From assembly GCA_023426435.1 (NCBI GenBank), contig JAFAAS010000076.1, positions 1-37,726 of the forward strand: a DNA stretch of 37,726 bases, written 5' to 3'. The notes under the pieces are model-generated. The model had not been told where the DNA came from and searched no databases. It saw nothing but the letters and a program-made list of their open reading frames with translations. Within the stretch, counting starts at the first letter, position 1. Every line of letters begins with the position of its first letter. Of the stretch, positions 19,701 through 24,593 are shown one piece after another. The translations under genes and the position numbers were made by a program. This DNA is from Verrucomicrobiota bacterium (GTDB lineage Bacteria; Verrucomicrobiota; Verrucomicrobiia; Opitutales; Opitutaceae).

Positions 19701-21266
19701 CTTGAACACGAGGCCGCCGGCGCCAACGGTCGCGTTCGTGACGTTCAAAGCCACGCCCGTCGTCGTGTTGAGCACGTTGTTGGCGTTATTGGCCGAGAAC
19801 GTCCCGCTCGACGCCGTGAAGGCTGCGCCAGTGCTGGTGTGCAGCGTGAGCGGTCCCGTGAGATTCACGACCGCAGCCGCGTGACCGGGATTGATGGTGA
19901 GGCCGCTGCCCGCGCGCGGGGTGCCGCTCGAGCCGGCGGTGATCGCGCCCGACAGCGTGAGGGTGCCGGCGGTCTTGTTGTTGAGCACCTCGAGAACCGG
20001 CGCACTGGCGCCCGTCGAGGTGATCGTGCCGGAATACGTGAAGGAGCCGGTGCCGCCACTCACATGGAAGCGCGTGCCGCTCGAGCCGCTGAGGGCACCG
20101 CTGCCGAGCGCGAAGGTGCCGCTGGTGGCGATGCTCGTCAGCGAAACATTGCGGCCAGCGGTGCTCGTCGAGGTGATGGAAGTGAAGCCGGTGCCAGCGA
20201 GCGTGCCGGTATCGAGACTAAGCGCCCCGCCACTGGGGTTGTTGATCGCAACATCGGCGATGGTGACGGTGCCGAAGTTGGTCCCGGCCAGGGCCGTATT
20301 CGCCGCTCCAAGAATGACGCCGCGGATCGAGTTCGCCGCGCTCGATCCGCCATTGCTCAACGTGACGGCCACGCCGCCGGTGTTTGTCAGCACGGGAGCG
20401 CTGGCGGCGGGGACCAGGACGACCGTCCCGCTCGTGCCGTTGGTGTCGAGCACCGCGGTGAGCGCAACGGCCTGCCCCATCAACTGCTGTCCACTATCGA
20501 GCGAGAAAGCGCCGTTCACCGCATTCGCGTGATAGAGAACATAAATGATGTCGGTCGCGAGAGTCGCGCTGGCGGAAGCAGTGGCGGGATCGCCCAAAGG
20601 CGCATGGCTGCGGCCATCGCCGCTGCCGCCGCTTTGCACATACCACACGCGTCCGGTGATGGAGAAATCGATATAGCCGGCCGACACACTGTCCTGGCCG
20701 TCGGCATCGACGACGGTGTATTTGAAGCGTTCCGTGCCTGACGAGACGCCAACGGCGGGGCGATAAGTGAAGCTGCCGTCCGCATTGACGGTGAGCGAAC
20801 CCGTGGTCGAACCGCTGACCCGCTCCACGCTGCCCGCCTTCACGGTGAGACGGCCGTTCGCGAACGCCGTGGCGTCGTCCGGATCCACGTCATTGGCCAG
20901 CAGCCCGGACTCCGCGGCAACCGCACGCTCAGTGTTCCCGACCACGCCATACGTGTCGTCGAACGCGATCGGCGTCACCTTCACGCTGCCGCCAACGAGC
21001 GACGTGTTGGCCGGCGTGCTATCCGTGAGGCTCACACCGGTGGCGGCATCGGCTCCGTTGTTCGCGACCGTGATCGTGTAAGTGATGGAGTCGCCCTGCG
21101 ACTTCCGCGTGCCGGGCGCATCGGTCGTCTTGGTCACGACAATGTCCGGTGCGGCAACGGCGGCCGCGGCGAACGTGGCGGCGAGGAAAACGGACGACGC
21201 CCAGCGAACACGCCGGGACAAACCGGCGCCGAAGCGGGCGCGCAGGGGGAGTTGGACCGAGGACAT
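10716..21266 (-). CDS. 3516-residue secreted beta-helix/metallopeptidase/cadherin-like protein
   Basis: I chose the ATG at 21266 because a signal peptide follows at once (1-39, core WASSVFLAATFAAAAVAA). The frame stays open to 21509 but has no domain there. In order: the first half of a DUF11-like domain (41-95); a cadherin-like domain (97-205); a Ser/Thr/Asn/Gly-rich parallel beta-helix (about 206-985); a zinc metallopeptidase domain with HEMGHALGLED (1133-1143) and Met-turn NLMYGYL; the second DUF11-like half (about 1189-1236); cadherin-like domains; LamG (about 1713-1899); five near-identical repeats of about 125 residues (about 2021-2648); more cadherin-like and Ig-like domains; and two dockerin-like EF-hand repeats (about 3407-3516). 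It is likely exported as an adhesin, possibly self-processing or protein-degrading. The domains are seen or recalled by family; the function is inferred. It heads the minus-strand block. Confidence 0.87.
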   Translation of the reverse strand: MSSVQLPLRARFGAGLSRRVRWASSVFLAATFAAAAVAAPDIVVTKTTDAPGTRKSQGDSITYTITVANNGADAATGVSLTDSTPANTSLVGGSVKVTPIAFDDTYGVVGNTERAVAAESGLLANDVDPDDATAFANGRLTVKAGSVERVSGSTTGSLTVNADGSFTYRPAVGVSSGTERFKYTVVDADGQDSVSAGYIDFSITGRVWYVQSGGSGDGRSHAPLGDPATASASATLATDIIYVLYHANAVNGAFSLDSGQQLMGQAVALTAVLDTNGTSGTVVLVPAASAPVLTNTGGVAVTLSNGGSSAANSIRGVILGAANTALAGTNFGTVTIADVAINNPSGGALSLDTGTLAGTGFTSITSTSTAGRNVSLTSIATSGTFALGSGALSGSSGTRFHVSGGTGSFTYSGTITSTGASAPVLEVLNNKTAGTLTLSGAITAGSSGTPRAGSGLTINPGHAAAVVNLTGPLTLHTSTGAAFTASSGTFSANNANNVLNTTTGVALNVTNATVGAGGLVFKSISANGATNGIVFTNTGANAGLTILGDGSPANNGSGGVIQNTTGTGIVIAHARGVTLNQMNVTNSGADGINVTNINGLAITRCTISDTAGAVTDQGIQIGDFITGTAVNGTITIAHTNVTRSPHDNLAVGIASGTSSWAIDHCTFSFSGAGGTNYATSAGNNGVTFEIRNSATVTALGFANNTLTGNYADGLQIAPAASATGSLAATISGNTFSNNSTALDLVGLAGASMTYTVTSNTIVNSARNATSGIGGTSHAVNVFQGTPSTGTLNLRFDGNTIGSAELAGSGSSLGNGLRVNFNDGGQGRVVINNNTIRQCPVGRGIEVIGRNGNGQLDVTVTNNNVDHVNTGFFPGTSDSPLAAILVQSHETALSSPTHYTVRSDIRGNTVPSGTAFDVLSTFLIAAESEAAGSTSNHQLVNTSGAGSATNQLTGTNTGSASATAGVSLISGPINTPPLLLGTGGVERPSTPMAEVSIDIPPFNSVVHDAGASPAVPPVVVPAVNAEAGVLSQASLDAIVAIALARWEQTSLSVEQRSLLRGLRFEVASLSDYRLGEAAGSLIRVDDDAGGNGWFVDQDGWGDTNFAHATSATRRYTDAHAAPAGRIDLLTAILHEMGHALGLEDTYLATDRDNLMYGYLTKGERRLPVAGQAEGAVPSHGVTHFLSAPISIGTLPAGKSVAVTFQVTITARANVSNQASVSGSNFSTATSNTVATEVNQPPVVTAIAKSGAEENAIVFAAADFTSRFSDPNGDSLASVTIVSLPQHGTLTLGGGTVSLSQVIGAANLGALVYTPASDYHGSDSFSWNATDNSVAALSAVSSAAVNISIAPVADEVSITSATTAEDTPSSSGLVVSRHASDGAEITHFKITNISNGQLFQRNGTTPIANGDMITFAQGSAGLVFTPDENKNTAAGDIFSFDVAGATDANGTGLGSATTASVTVTAVNDAPVPSADSLAAVDEDSAARTIPIFALIANDTSGPANEADQELTITGVSNAVGGTVAIEDTNVIFTLTADFAGTASFDYTVQDNGLTDGEADPQSATGSASFTVNAINDAPTLTAPTTLKGAPNAPVTITGLGVTDIDAGSSLVRLVLSAGEGTFAAVSGGGVVATGGNTAMLTLMGAIDDLNTFLDGGNITYAAIADATISVVVTDNGNTGSGGEKTASASIQVARDRAPVAGFGGALLLERPRSEGVQIAHHAALNFGAGSFTVEAWIKRAGSGTGFFTIAGKQVASGGAGWFFRFNDDVLSFAAGMNSVNTTATITDTAWHHVAAVHDATAKTVAIYIDGELSERASFTHPSSSDSIEALGLGFKPNYGEYFAGSLDDVRLWNTARTLAEIREFMHTPLSGAESGLVGYWNFEGTGPTVENYTIVAGLDGTVQNVGGAAERVSGNIGYSVTIAEDSGATTLRLGGSDFEHNATTFALITSLPAHGELYHADGIVQITTASPGSPVTVIDAAGSPRRVVYVPNADFNGSDSFTYIVNDGAANSANTATVSLTITGQNDAPTAIRLTQSKSAIEGGVAVALDDIAVTDVDSGDTITATLTLSTPAAGSLSTGTYGSSTSTFNAGTGVWTVTGSVPDVNAALAAVAFIPSANNDQNFTIATRVRDAANTGPADGTISFTVMAVNDAPTATNLTQSKAATEGGGAVALDDIVVTDADTGDTITATLTLSNPAAGSLSTGTYGSATSTYNAGTGVWTVTGSVSDVNDALAAVALTPSANNDQNFTIATRIRDAANSGPADGTIAFTVTAVNDAPTATNLTQSKTATEGGGAVALDDIVVTDPDTGDAITATLTLSSSVSGTLSTGTFGSATSTFNAGTGVWSVTGSVADVNAALAAVAFTPSANNDLNFTIGTRIRDAANTGPADGAISFVVTGVNDAPTATNLTQSKAAIEAGSAVALDDIVVADVDTADAITATLTLSDPAAGSLSTGTYGSATSTFNAGTGVWRVTGSVADVNAALAAVALTPSANNDQNFTITTRIRDAANTGPADGAISFAVTAVNDAPTATHLTQSKSATEEGSAVALDDIVVTDPDTGDTITATLTLSDTAAGTLSTGTYGSATSTFSAGTGVWAVTGSVADVNAALAAVALTPSADNDQNFTITIRVRDAANTGPADGTISFTVTAVNDAPIVTTSGGTTAYTEDGAAVAIDPGLTVGDIDDTALEGATVAITGNFQSSEDALGFSDQNGITGAYDSGTGVLTLTGTSSVAHYQAALRSVAYSNTSDTPNTANRTLTFVVNDGEIDSLPATKTLSVAAANDPAVVTTSSGITAFIEGNNVTSTPVAVDPQLTVSDADSATLASATVSITSNLQSSEDRLAFTNDDATAYGNIDGSHDNLTGVFVLSSDGATASTAQWQNALRAVTYRNLSQTPNEATRTIAFVVNDGADSSVAATKDVSVTAVNDTPVLTVSPTASYTENSAATSILTGEQNTLSDADHANLARATAVISGGFTADGDTLAADTTGTAITATWDASSRTLTLAGSDSQANYGAVLGRVTFVSTGDNPTNFGANPTRTITWQVDDGAAENNLSATQTTTVTITAVNDAPTITGASAGQSVTDKTTLAPFSAVVLADVDHATVSVTITLDAAAKGALSNLGAGSYDAGTGIYAIAGAPALVTTAVQALVFTPAENRVVPGASETTTFTIAVDDGDAATVTDGATTVISVSVNDAPTDIGLSHAAVSQSAGANAMVGTLAAVDVDTGETFTYALVAGAGSDDNASFNLSGRTLRVTAPLALAPRNYSVRVQAKDGSEATVEKSFTIAVSDDVAATIQSITGPAAKTYGAGETLDFSFVFSEPVIVDTAGGTPVLTLTVGGVSRTAVYISGSGTTTLVFRYVVQPGDRADSGEVNLVQIELEGGTIKDASGNHASLAFTPPAFPDVLIEASFHSADTDRNWRLSLLELTRVIELYNTRDGTTRTGAYHTDATTEDGFAAGTGTIASHHSADTNRDGRLSLLELTRVIELYNTRDGTARTGEYHRTQAVTEDGFAPGRAN
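13322..15205 (-). repeat. five tandem repeats of about 375 bp within the giant gene
   Basis: Five consecutive units begin NDAPTAxxLTQSK and contain DDIxVTD, DTITATLTLS, LSTGTYGS, VTGSVxDVNAALAAVA, SANNDQNFTI and RDAANTGPADG. Unit starts lie near 15190, 14810, 14440, 14065 and 13690 on the minus strand, about 372-378 bp apart. Neighbouring units are much more alike than the flanking cadherin-like domains, which points to recent tandem expansion or homogenisation. Confidence 0.88.
17838..17870 (-). other. metallopeptidase zinc motif in the giant protein
   Basis: These 11 codons encode HEMGHALGLED, matching HExxHxxGxxD/H. About 20 residues on is NLMYGYL, a plausible metzincin Met-turn. The third ligand would be Asp, as in snapalysin-like enzymes, not His. 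The general base Glu and both zinc His are present. Confidence 0.75.
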
Positions 21267-21587
21267 TGAAGCGGGGGAGAAAAGGACGTGGCCAAGCGGC
21301 GCACCACCCACTGGCTCGGGCGGTGCGCAATCTTGAAACTGGAATGGACAGTGAGTGGCGGTCGTGCTTTTTCGGATACAATGGGCGGCACGTCCGACGC
21401 CCGGTGGCGCGAGTCGAAAGAGCAAGCGCGTCGCAATCGCAAGCAGCTTCGACCTAAGATGCGTATTTGCATTTTGGATGCACGGGCGGACGCGATATTT
21501 GGCCTCCACTCCAGAATCGCATTGACGGGTGTTGGCGGGCGCAGCTGATTCCGCGCCGCGGGTTCATTTTCAGCGGCCCGTTTCCTC
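21267..21587. promoter_or_regulatory. divergent intergenic region between the giant gene and the collar cassette
   Basis: This 321-bp gap must hold promoters for both the 3516-residue gene (minus) and the DUF6916/collar cassette (plus). I see no convincing -35/-10 pair in either direction. The clearest structure is the hairpin at 21299-21328 in the minus leader. A cluster of ATGC/GCAT half-palindromes lies near 21459-21482. No protein-coding gene is supported here: the open frames are continuations or shadows of neighbours. Confidence 0.6.
21299..21328 (-). promoter_or_regulatory. hairpin in the 5' leader of the 3516-residue gene
   Basis: Read on the minus strand, GCGCACCGCCC pairs with GGGTGGTGCGC across an 8-base loop. 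This is an 11-bp stem in which the only non-Watson-Crick pair is G.U. That wobble exists only in the minus transcript; on the plus strand it is an A/C mismatch. The stem ends 32 bases before the ATG and no long U-tract follows. It could be an attenuator or a stability element. Confidence 0.5.
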
Positions 21588-21905
21588 ATGATGTCTGCGT
21601 CCAGTCTTTTCTCGTTCGACGAGGTCAAGCCGCTCGTGAGCGAGTCCTTCGTCATCCGCGACCATGCAGGCGGCGAAGTCGTCGCAGTGCTGGGCGAAGC
21701 CACCAGCCTGGGCTTCAACCGGCCGGCGGCGCAGGGTGGACGCGAGTCGTTCTCGCTGGTGTTTCACGTGCCGGCCAAAGTTCGCGTGCCCCAGGGAACC
21801 TACGACTTCACTCACCCCAAGCTCGGCTCGCACGCCTTGTTTCTCGTTCCGATCGGACCCGATGCGGCGGGGATGCGACTGCAGACGGTCTTCAATTTCA
21901 GCTAG
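21588..21905 (+). CDS. DUF6916-family protein
   Basis: A 105-residue protein without a signal peptide. It shows the DUF6916 pattern as I recall it: F..VKPLVSESFVI near the start, then EAT, ESFSLVFHVP, PQGTYDFTHPKLGSHALFLVPIGP and a C-terminal NFS. Such proteins commonly sit beside tail-collar genes, as here. Two adjacent ATGs (21588, 21591) could start it; no Shine-Dalgarno motif separates them. It is first in a tight plus-strand cassette, 15 bp before the first collar gene. Its role is unknown; partner or chaperone of the collar proteins is a guess from context. A paralogue with a Tat signal lies at 24013-24429. Confidence 0.8.
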   Translation: MMSASSLFSFDEVKPLVSESFVIRDHAGGEVVAVLGEATSLGFNRPAAQGGRESFSLVFHVPAKVRVPQGTYDFTHPKLGSHALFLVPIGPDAAGMRLQTVFNFS

Positions 21906-21920
21906 CTACTTCTTCGCGCC

Positions 21921-22421
21921 ATGGCCGAACCCTTTCTCTCCGAATTCCGGATCATGTCCTTCAACTTTGCGCCGAAAGGTTGGGCGCTCTGCGATGGACA
22001 GTTATTGTCCATCAGCCAGAACCAGGCGCTATTTTCTCTCCTCGGCACGACCTTCGGCGGCGATGGCCGCGTCAACTTCGGGCTGCCCGATTTGCGCGGG
22101 CGCACGCCCATCCACGTTGGCAGCGGACACACGCTGGGTGAGCGCGGCGGCGAGCAGGCGCACACCATTTCGATTGCGGAACTGCCCACGCACACGCACG
22201 CGCTGAACGGCTCGACCGCGAATGGCACGCAAGCGGTGCCCACGGCCAATCTGCTCGCGACGGCACCCAACCAGCTTTACCACGCAGCGGACAACTTCAC
22301 GTCCGCCTATTCAGGAAGCGTGGCCAACGTCGGCGGCAGCCAGGCGCATCTCAACATGCAGCCGTTCCTGACCCTGAGCTTCTGCATCGCGCTCGCCGGG
22401 ATTTTCCCGTCCCCCACCTAA
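21921..22421 (+). CDS. phage-tail-collar-domain protein 1 (microcystin-dependent-protein-like)
   Basis: A 166-residue single-domain protein. The N-terminus MAEPFLSEFRIMSFNFAPKG is followed by WALCDGQLLSI, LFSLLGTTFGGDGRVNFGLPDLRGR and GERGGEQ, the classic collar (PF07484) signature. The PTHTHAL motif (HxH) matches the metal-binding histidines of phage short and long tail fibre tips. The C-terminus GGSQAHLNMQPFLTLSFCIALAGIFPS is the conserved closing strand. No signal peptide. It is the first of three paralogues 11-12 bp apart, surely one transcript. The family includes phage fibres and cellular microcystin-dependent proteins. With no other phage gene nearby, a cellular role is more likely. 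Confidence 0.9.
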   Translation: MAEPFLSEFRIMSFNFAPKGWALCDGQLLSISQNQALFSLLGTTFGGDGRVNFGLPDLRGRTPIHVGSGHTLGERGGEQAHTISIAELPTHTHALNGSTANGTQAVPTANLLATAPNQLYHAADNFTSAYSGSVANVGGSQAHLNMQPFLTLSFCIALAGIFPSPT

Positions 22422-22432
22422 ACGCCTTCATC

Positions 22433-22936
22433 ATGGCCCAGCCTTACATCGGAGAGATTCGCATGTTTGCGGGGAATTTCGCCCCCGCCGGATGGATGTT
22501 CTGCGAAGGGCAGCTTCTTCCCATCTCGGAGAACGAAACATTGTTTCAACTGATCCGCACGACCTACGGCGGCGACGGCGAGAGCACGTTTGCGCTGCCG
22601 GATCTCCGCGGCCGCATCCCGATTCACCAGGGCAACGGATTCATTCTCGCTGAAACCGGAGGCGCCGAGGAGATCACGCTGTCGGTGCAGCAAATCCCCG
22701 CGCACACTCATCCCCTGCTCGCCTCCTCTTCTGTTGCGAACGACAGCGGTCCCACGAACAACGTCATCGCCCAGACGACGTCGTTCGATGCGTATCAAAC
22801 CGCGCCGGCTGACTCGGCGCTGGCCGCCGCCGCGATCGGGCCCGCGGGAGGCAGCCAGCCGCACACGAACTTTCAGCCGTATCTTTGCGTGAATTTCATC
22901 ATCTCGCTCTACGGCCTCTTTCCTTCGCCTACCTGA
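22433..22936 (+). CDS. phage-tail-collar-domain protein 2
   Basis: A 167-residue paralogue of the genes on either side. The signature runs EIRMFAGNFAPAGWMFCEGQ, LFQLIRTTYGGDGESTFALPDLRGR, ETGGAEE and PAHTHPL, ending GGSQPHTNFQPYLCVNFIISLYGLFPSP. Conserved core positions are kept, while the stretch between the HxH motif and the GGSQPH motif (about residues 100-140) is unlike the other two copies. This is the segment that forms the exposed tip in fibre homologues (established for phage fibres, inferred here). It starts 11 bp after the preceding stop. Confidence 0.9.
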   Translation: MAQPYIGEIRMFAGNFAPAGWMFCEGQLLPISENETLFQLIRTTYGGDGESTFALPDLRGRIPIHQGNGFILAETGGAEEITLSVQQIPAHTHPLLASSSVANDSGPTNNVIAQTTSFDAYQTAPADSALAAAAIGPAGGSQPHTNFQPYLCVNFIISLYGLFPSPT

Positions 22937-22948
22937 ACGCAACCGACC

Positions 22949-23473
22949 ATGGCCGATCCCTTTGTCGCCGAGATCCGTATTTTTCCCTTCAACTTCGCAC
23001 CCAAAGGCTGGGCGTGGTGCGACGGGCAGCTCCTGCCGCTGTCGCAAAACACCGCGCTCTTCTCGCTCCTGGGCACCACCTACGGCGGCAACGGCAAGAG
23101 CAACTTCGCGCTGCCCGATCTCCAAGGTCGCACGCCGATGCATCCGGGCAAAGGGCCCGGCTTGAGCTTGCACGATCTTGGCGAGGCCGGCGGTTCGTCC
23201 ACGGTTACCCTGCTCGAGGCGGAGATCCCGGCGCACAATCACACGCTCCGAGGACACGTCGCGCCCGGAGACACCAGCACGGCGACCTCCGCTTCCCTGG
23301 CCCGCGGAGTCGGCGCGCAACTGTATGTGCCTGCTGCCGGCGCCCCGTTGACCTCGATGGCCGCCGAAGCGCTGGGCCCCGCAGGCGGAGATCAACCGCA
23401 CAACAACATGCAGCCGTATCTCACGTTCTATTTCTGCATCGCGCTGCAGGGAGTGTTCCCGCCCCGCGGCTGA
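22949..23473 (+). CDS. phage-tail-collar-domain protein 3
   Basis: The third paralogue, 174 residues: FVAEIRIFPFNFAPKGWAWC, DGQLLPLSQN, LFSLLGTTYGGNGKSNFALP, DLQGR, EAGGSS, PAHNHTL and GGDQPHNNMQPYLTFYFCIA, closing QGVFPPRG. The HxH motif reads HNH here. It carries a slightly longer central variable region (RGHVAPGDTSTATSASLARG onward). It lies 12 bp after copy 2 and 28 bp before the acetyltransferase. Three diverged, adjacent single-domain collar genes suggest a heteromeric assembly, but that is inference. Confidence 0.9.
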   Translation: MADPFVAEIRIFPFNFAPKGWAWCDGQLLPLSQNTALFSLLGTTYGGNGKSNFALPDLQGRTPMHPGKGPGLSLHDLGEAGGSSTVTLLEAEIPAHNHTLRGHVAPGDTSTATSASLARGVGAQLYVPAAGAPLTSMAAEALGPAGGDQPHNNMQPYLTFYFCIALQGVFPPRG

Positions 23474-23501
23474 GTTCCGCACGGCGCTTCTTCGTTTCCG
23501 C

Positions 23502-24029
23502 ATGTTTCCTCGGGAGCCGATCGCTCTGGGCGTTCGTCGCGTCACGTTCCGGCCTGCGGTGACGGCGGATGCCGCGTTCCTGCGCGAGCTCTACGGCAGC
23601 ACGCGCGAAGCCGAACTCGCGCCGGTGCCTTGGAGTGTCGAACAGAAAAACGCGTTCATCGCGCACCAGTTCGCGGCGCAAACGGACGCCTACACGAAGA
23701 ATTATCCCGGCGCGGAATTCCTCGTCATCGCGGTGGACGATCGCGACGCCGGTCGTCTTTACCTGCACGAGCGCGCCGACGAGATCCGCATCATGGACGT
23801 GGCGCTCATGCCGGCTTTTCGAAACCTCGGCATCGGGTCCGCCGTGCTGCGCCGCGTGCTCGCTCAAGGCGCGACGTCGCAACGCCGCGTCAGCATCCAT
23901 GTCGAAGTCTTCAATCCCGCGATGCGTCTCTACGAACGGCTCGGACTTCGCGAAGTGTCGCGCACCGAAGTTTACGTCTTGATGGAGTGGCGGCCTGCCG
24001 CCGCGTCGCCGACTACACCAATCGGTTGA
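23502..24029 (+). CDS. GNAT-family N-acetyltransferase
   Basis: A 175-residue GNAT. Acetyl-CoA motif A is visible in VALMPAFRNLGIGSAVLRRV (RxxGxG type), with the preceding strand IRIMDVALMP. Motif B is covered by RVSIHVEVFNPAMRLYERLG, a typical end region. The family transfers an acetyl group from acetyl-CoA to an amine; the substrate cannot be told from sequence. It follows the third collar gene by 28 bp in the same direction. Such an acetyltransferase next to collar genes is an arrangement I recall from other bacteria, so modification of a cassette product is possible (inference). Its last 17 bp overlap the convergent Tat/DUF6916 gene. Confidence 0.85.
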   Translation: MFPREPIALGVRRVTFRPAVTADAAFLRELYGSTREAELAPVPWSVEQKNAFIAHQFAAQTDAYTKNYPGAEFLVIAVDDRDAGRLYLHERADEIRIMDVALMPAFRNLGIGSAVLRRVLAQGATSQRRVSIHVEVFNPAMRLYERLGLREVSRTEVYVLMEWRPAAASPTTPIG

Positions 24030-24429
24030 TCACTGCCGAGTAGCCGATCGTTCCATTGGCCACCGGACTTGCGACGACGAACAATTCGACCTCACCGAGT
24101 TGGGGATTCGACAAACGATACACTCCCTCGGGAAGCGCGACCGCCGCGTCGCCGGTAAACCGCAGCGAAAAATTCTCGACCTGCGGACCGCGTTCGTAGC
24201 GCGCCACTTCAGAAAGCCTCCAGCTCTGCCGGGCCGAAATCCCGGCGCCTTCAACACGAAAACTCGCACCCTCTAACGCGGCAAAGTTGGCGTGCGCCAA
24301 CGCATCACGCGCGGCAGTGCCGGAAGCATTTGCTAAAGACGCGACGAAGCCGGCGGAGGCTTTCGAAGCGACAAACGCCGCACCGGACAATAGCGCGAGC
24401 TGGCGGACAAAATTACGACGGCTGGACAT
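24013..24429 (-). CDS. Tat-exported DUF6916-like protein
   Basis: A 138-residue protein starting at ATG 24429. The N-terminus MSSRRNFVRQLALLSGAAFV with a following ASKASA is a twin-arginine signal: SRRNFVR matches S/T-R-R-x-F, and a hydrophobic core and an A-x-A site follow. The mature part carries the DUF6916 pattern (FAALEGASFRV, LSEVARYERG, ENFSLRFTGD, PEGVYRLSNPQLGEVELFVV, AVINRLV) and aligns over its length with the product of 21588-21905. The upstream extension to 24522 lacks any motif and would bury the Tat signal, so it was rejected. It is convergent with the acetyltransferase, overlapping by 17 bp. Likely exported folded; function unknown. Confidence 0.82.
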   Translation of the reverse strand: MSSRRNFVRQLALLSGAAFVASKASAGFVASLANASGTAARDALAHANFAALEGASFRVEGAGISARQSWRLSEVARYERGPQVENFSLRFTGDAAVALPEGVYRLSNPQLGEVELFVVASPVANGTIGYSAVINRLV

Positions 24430-24533
24430 CGTGCCGCAGGGGTTTGTCGGTGAGGCCCTGTAACGTAAAGACAAATACAGCCCATCGACTGGTTTGCGGC
24501 GGAACCGATTCAGACAAGACACCCCGTTGCGTG

Positions 24534-24566
24534 AAAATAAAAAGGGCGGGTCGAAAAGACCCGCCC
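24534..24566 (-). terminator. intrinsic terminator of the 1355-residue gene
   Basis: On the minus strand GGGCGGGTC pairs with GACCCGCCC around a 5-base loop (a 9-bp perfect stem) and is followed by TTTTTATTTT. It lies 27 bp past the TAA of the upstream minus-strand gene. This is the cleanest terminator in the window. Confidence 0.92.
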
Positions 24567-24593
24567 CACTTCACTGCAATTTCAAAGCGTCGC

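Noticed and set aside
21267..21509. N-terminal extension of the 3516-residue gene to 21509
   Set aside because: The extra 81 residues are featureless, and a signal peptide begins at the ATG at 21266.
22418..23545. Minus-strand frame of 375 codons opposite collar genes 2 and 3
   Set aside because: No domain. The opposing frames carry complete collar signatures.
21588..24029. Prophage or tailocin remnant
   Set aside because: Only collar-fold genes are present, with no other phage gene, integrase or attachment-site duplication. The collar family is also widespread as cellular proteins.
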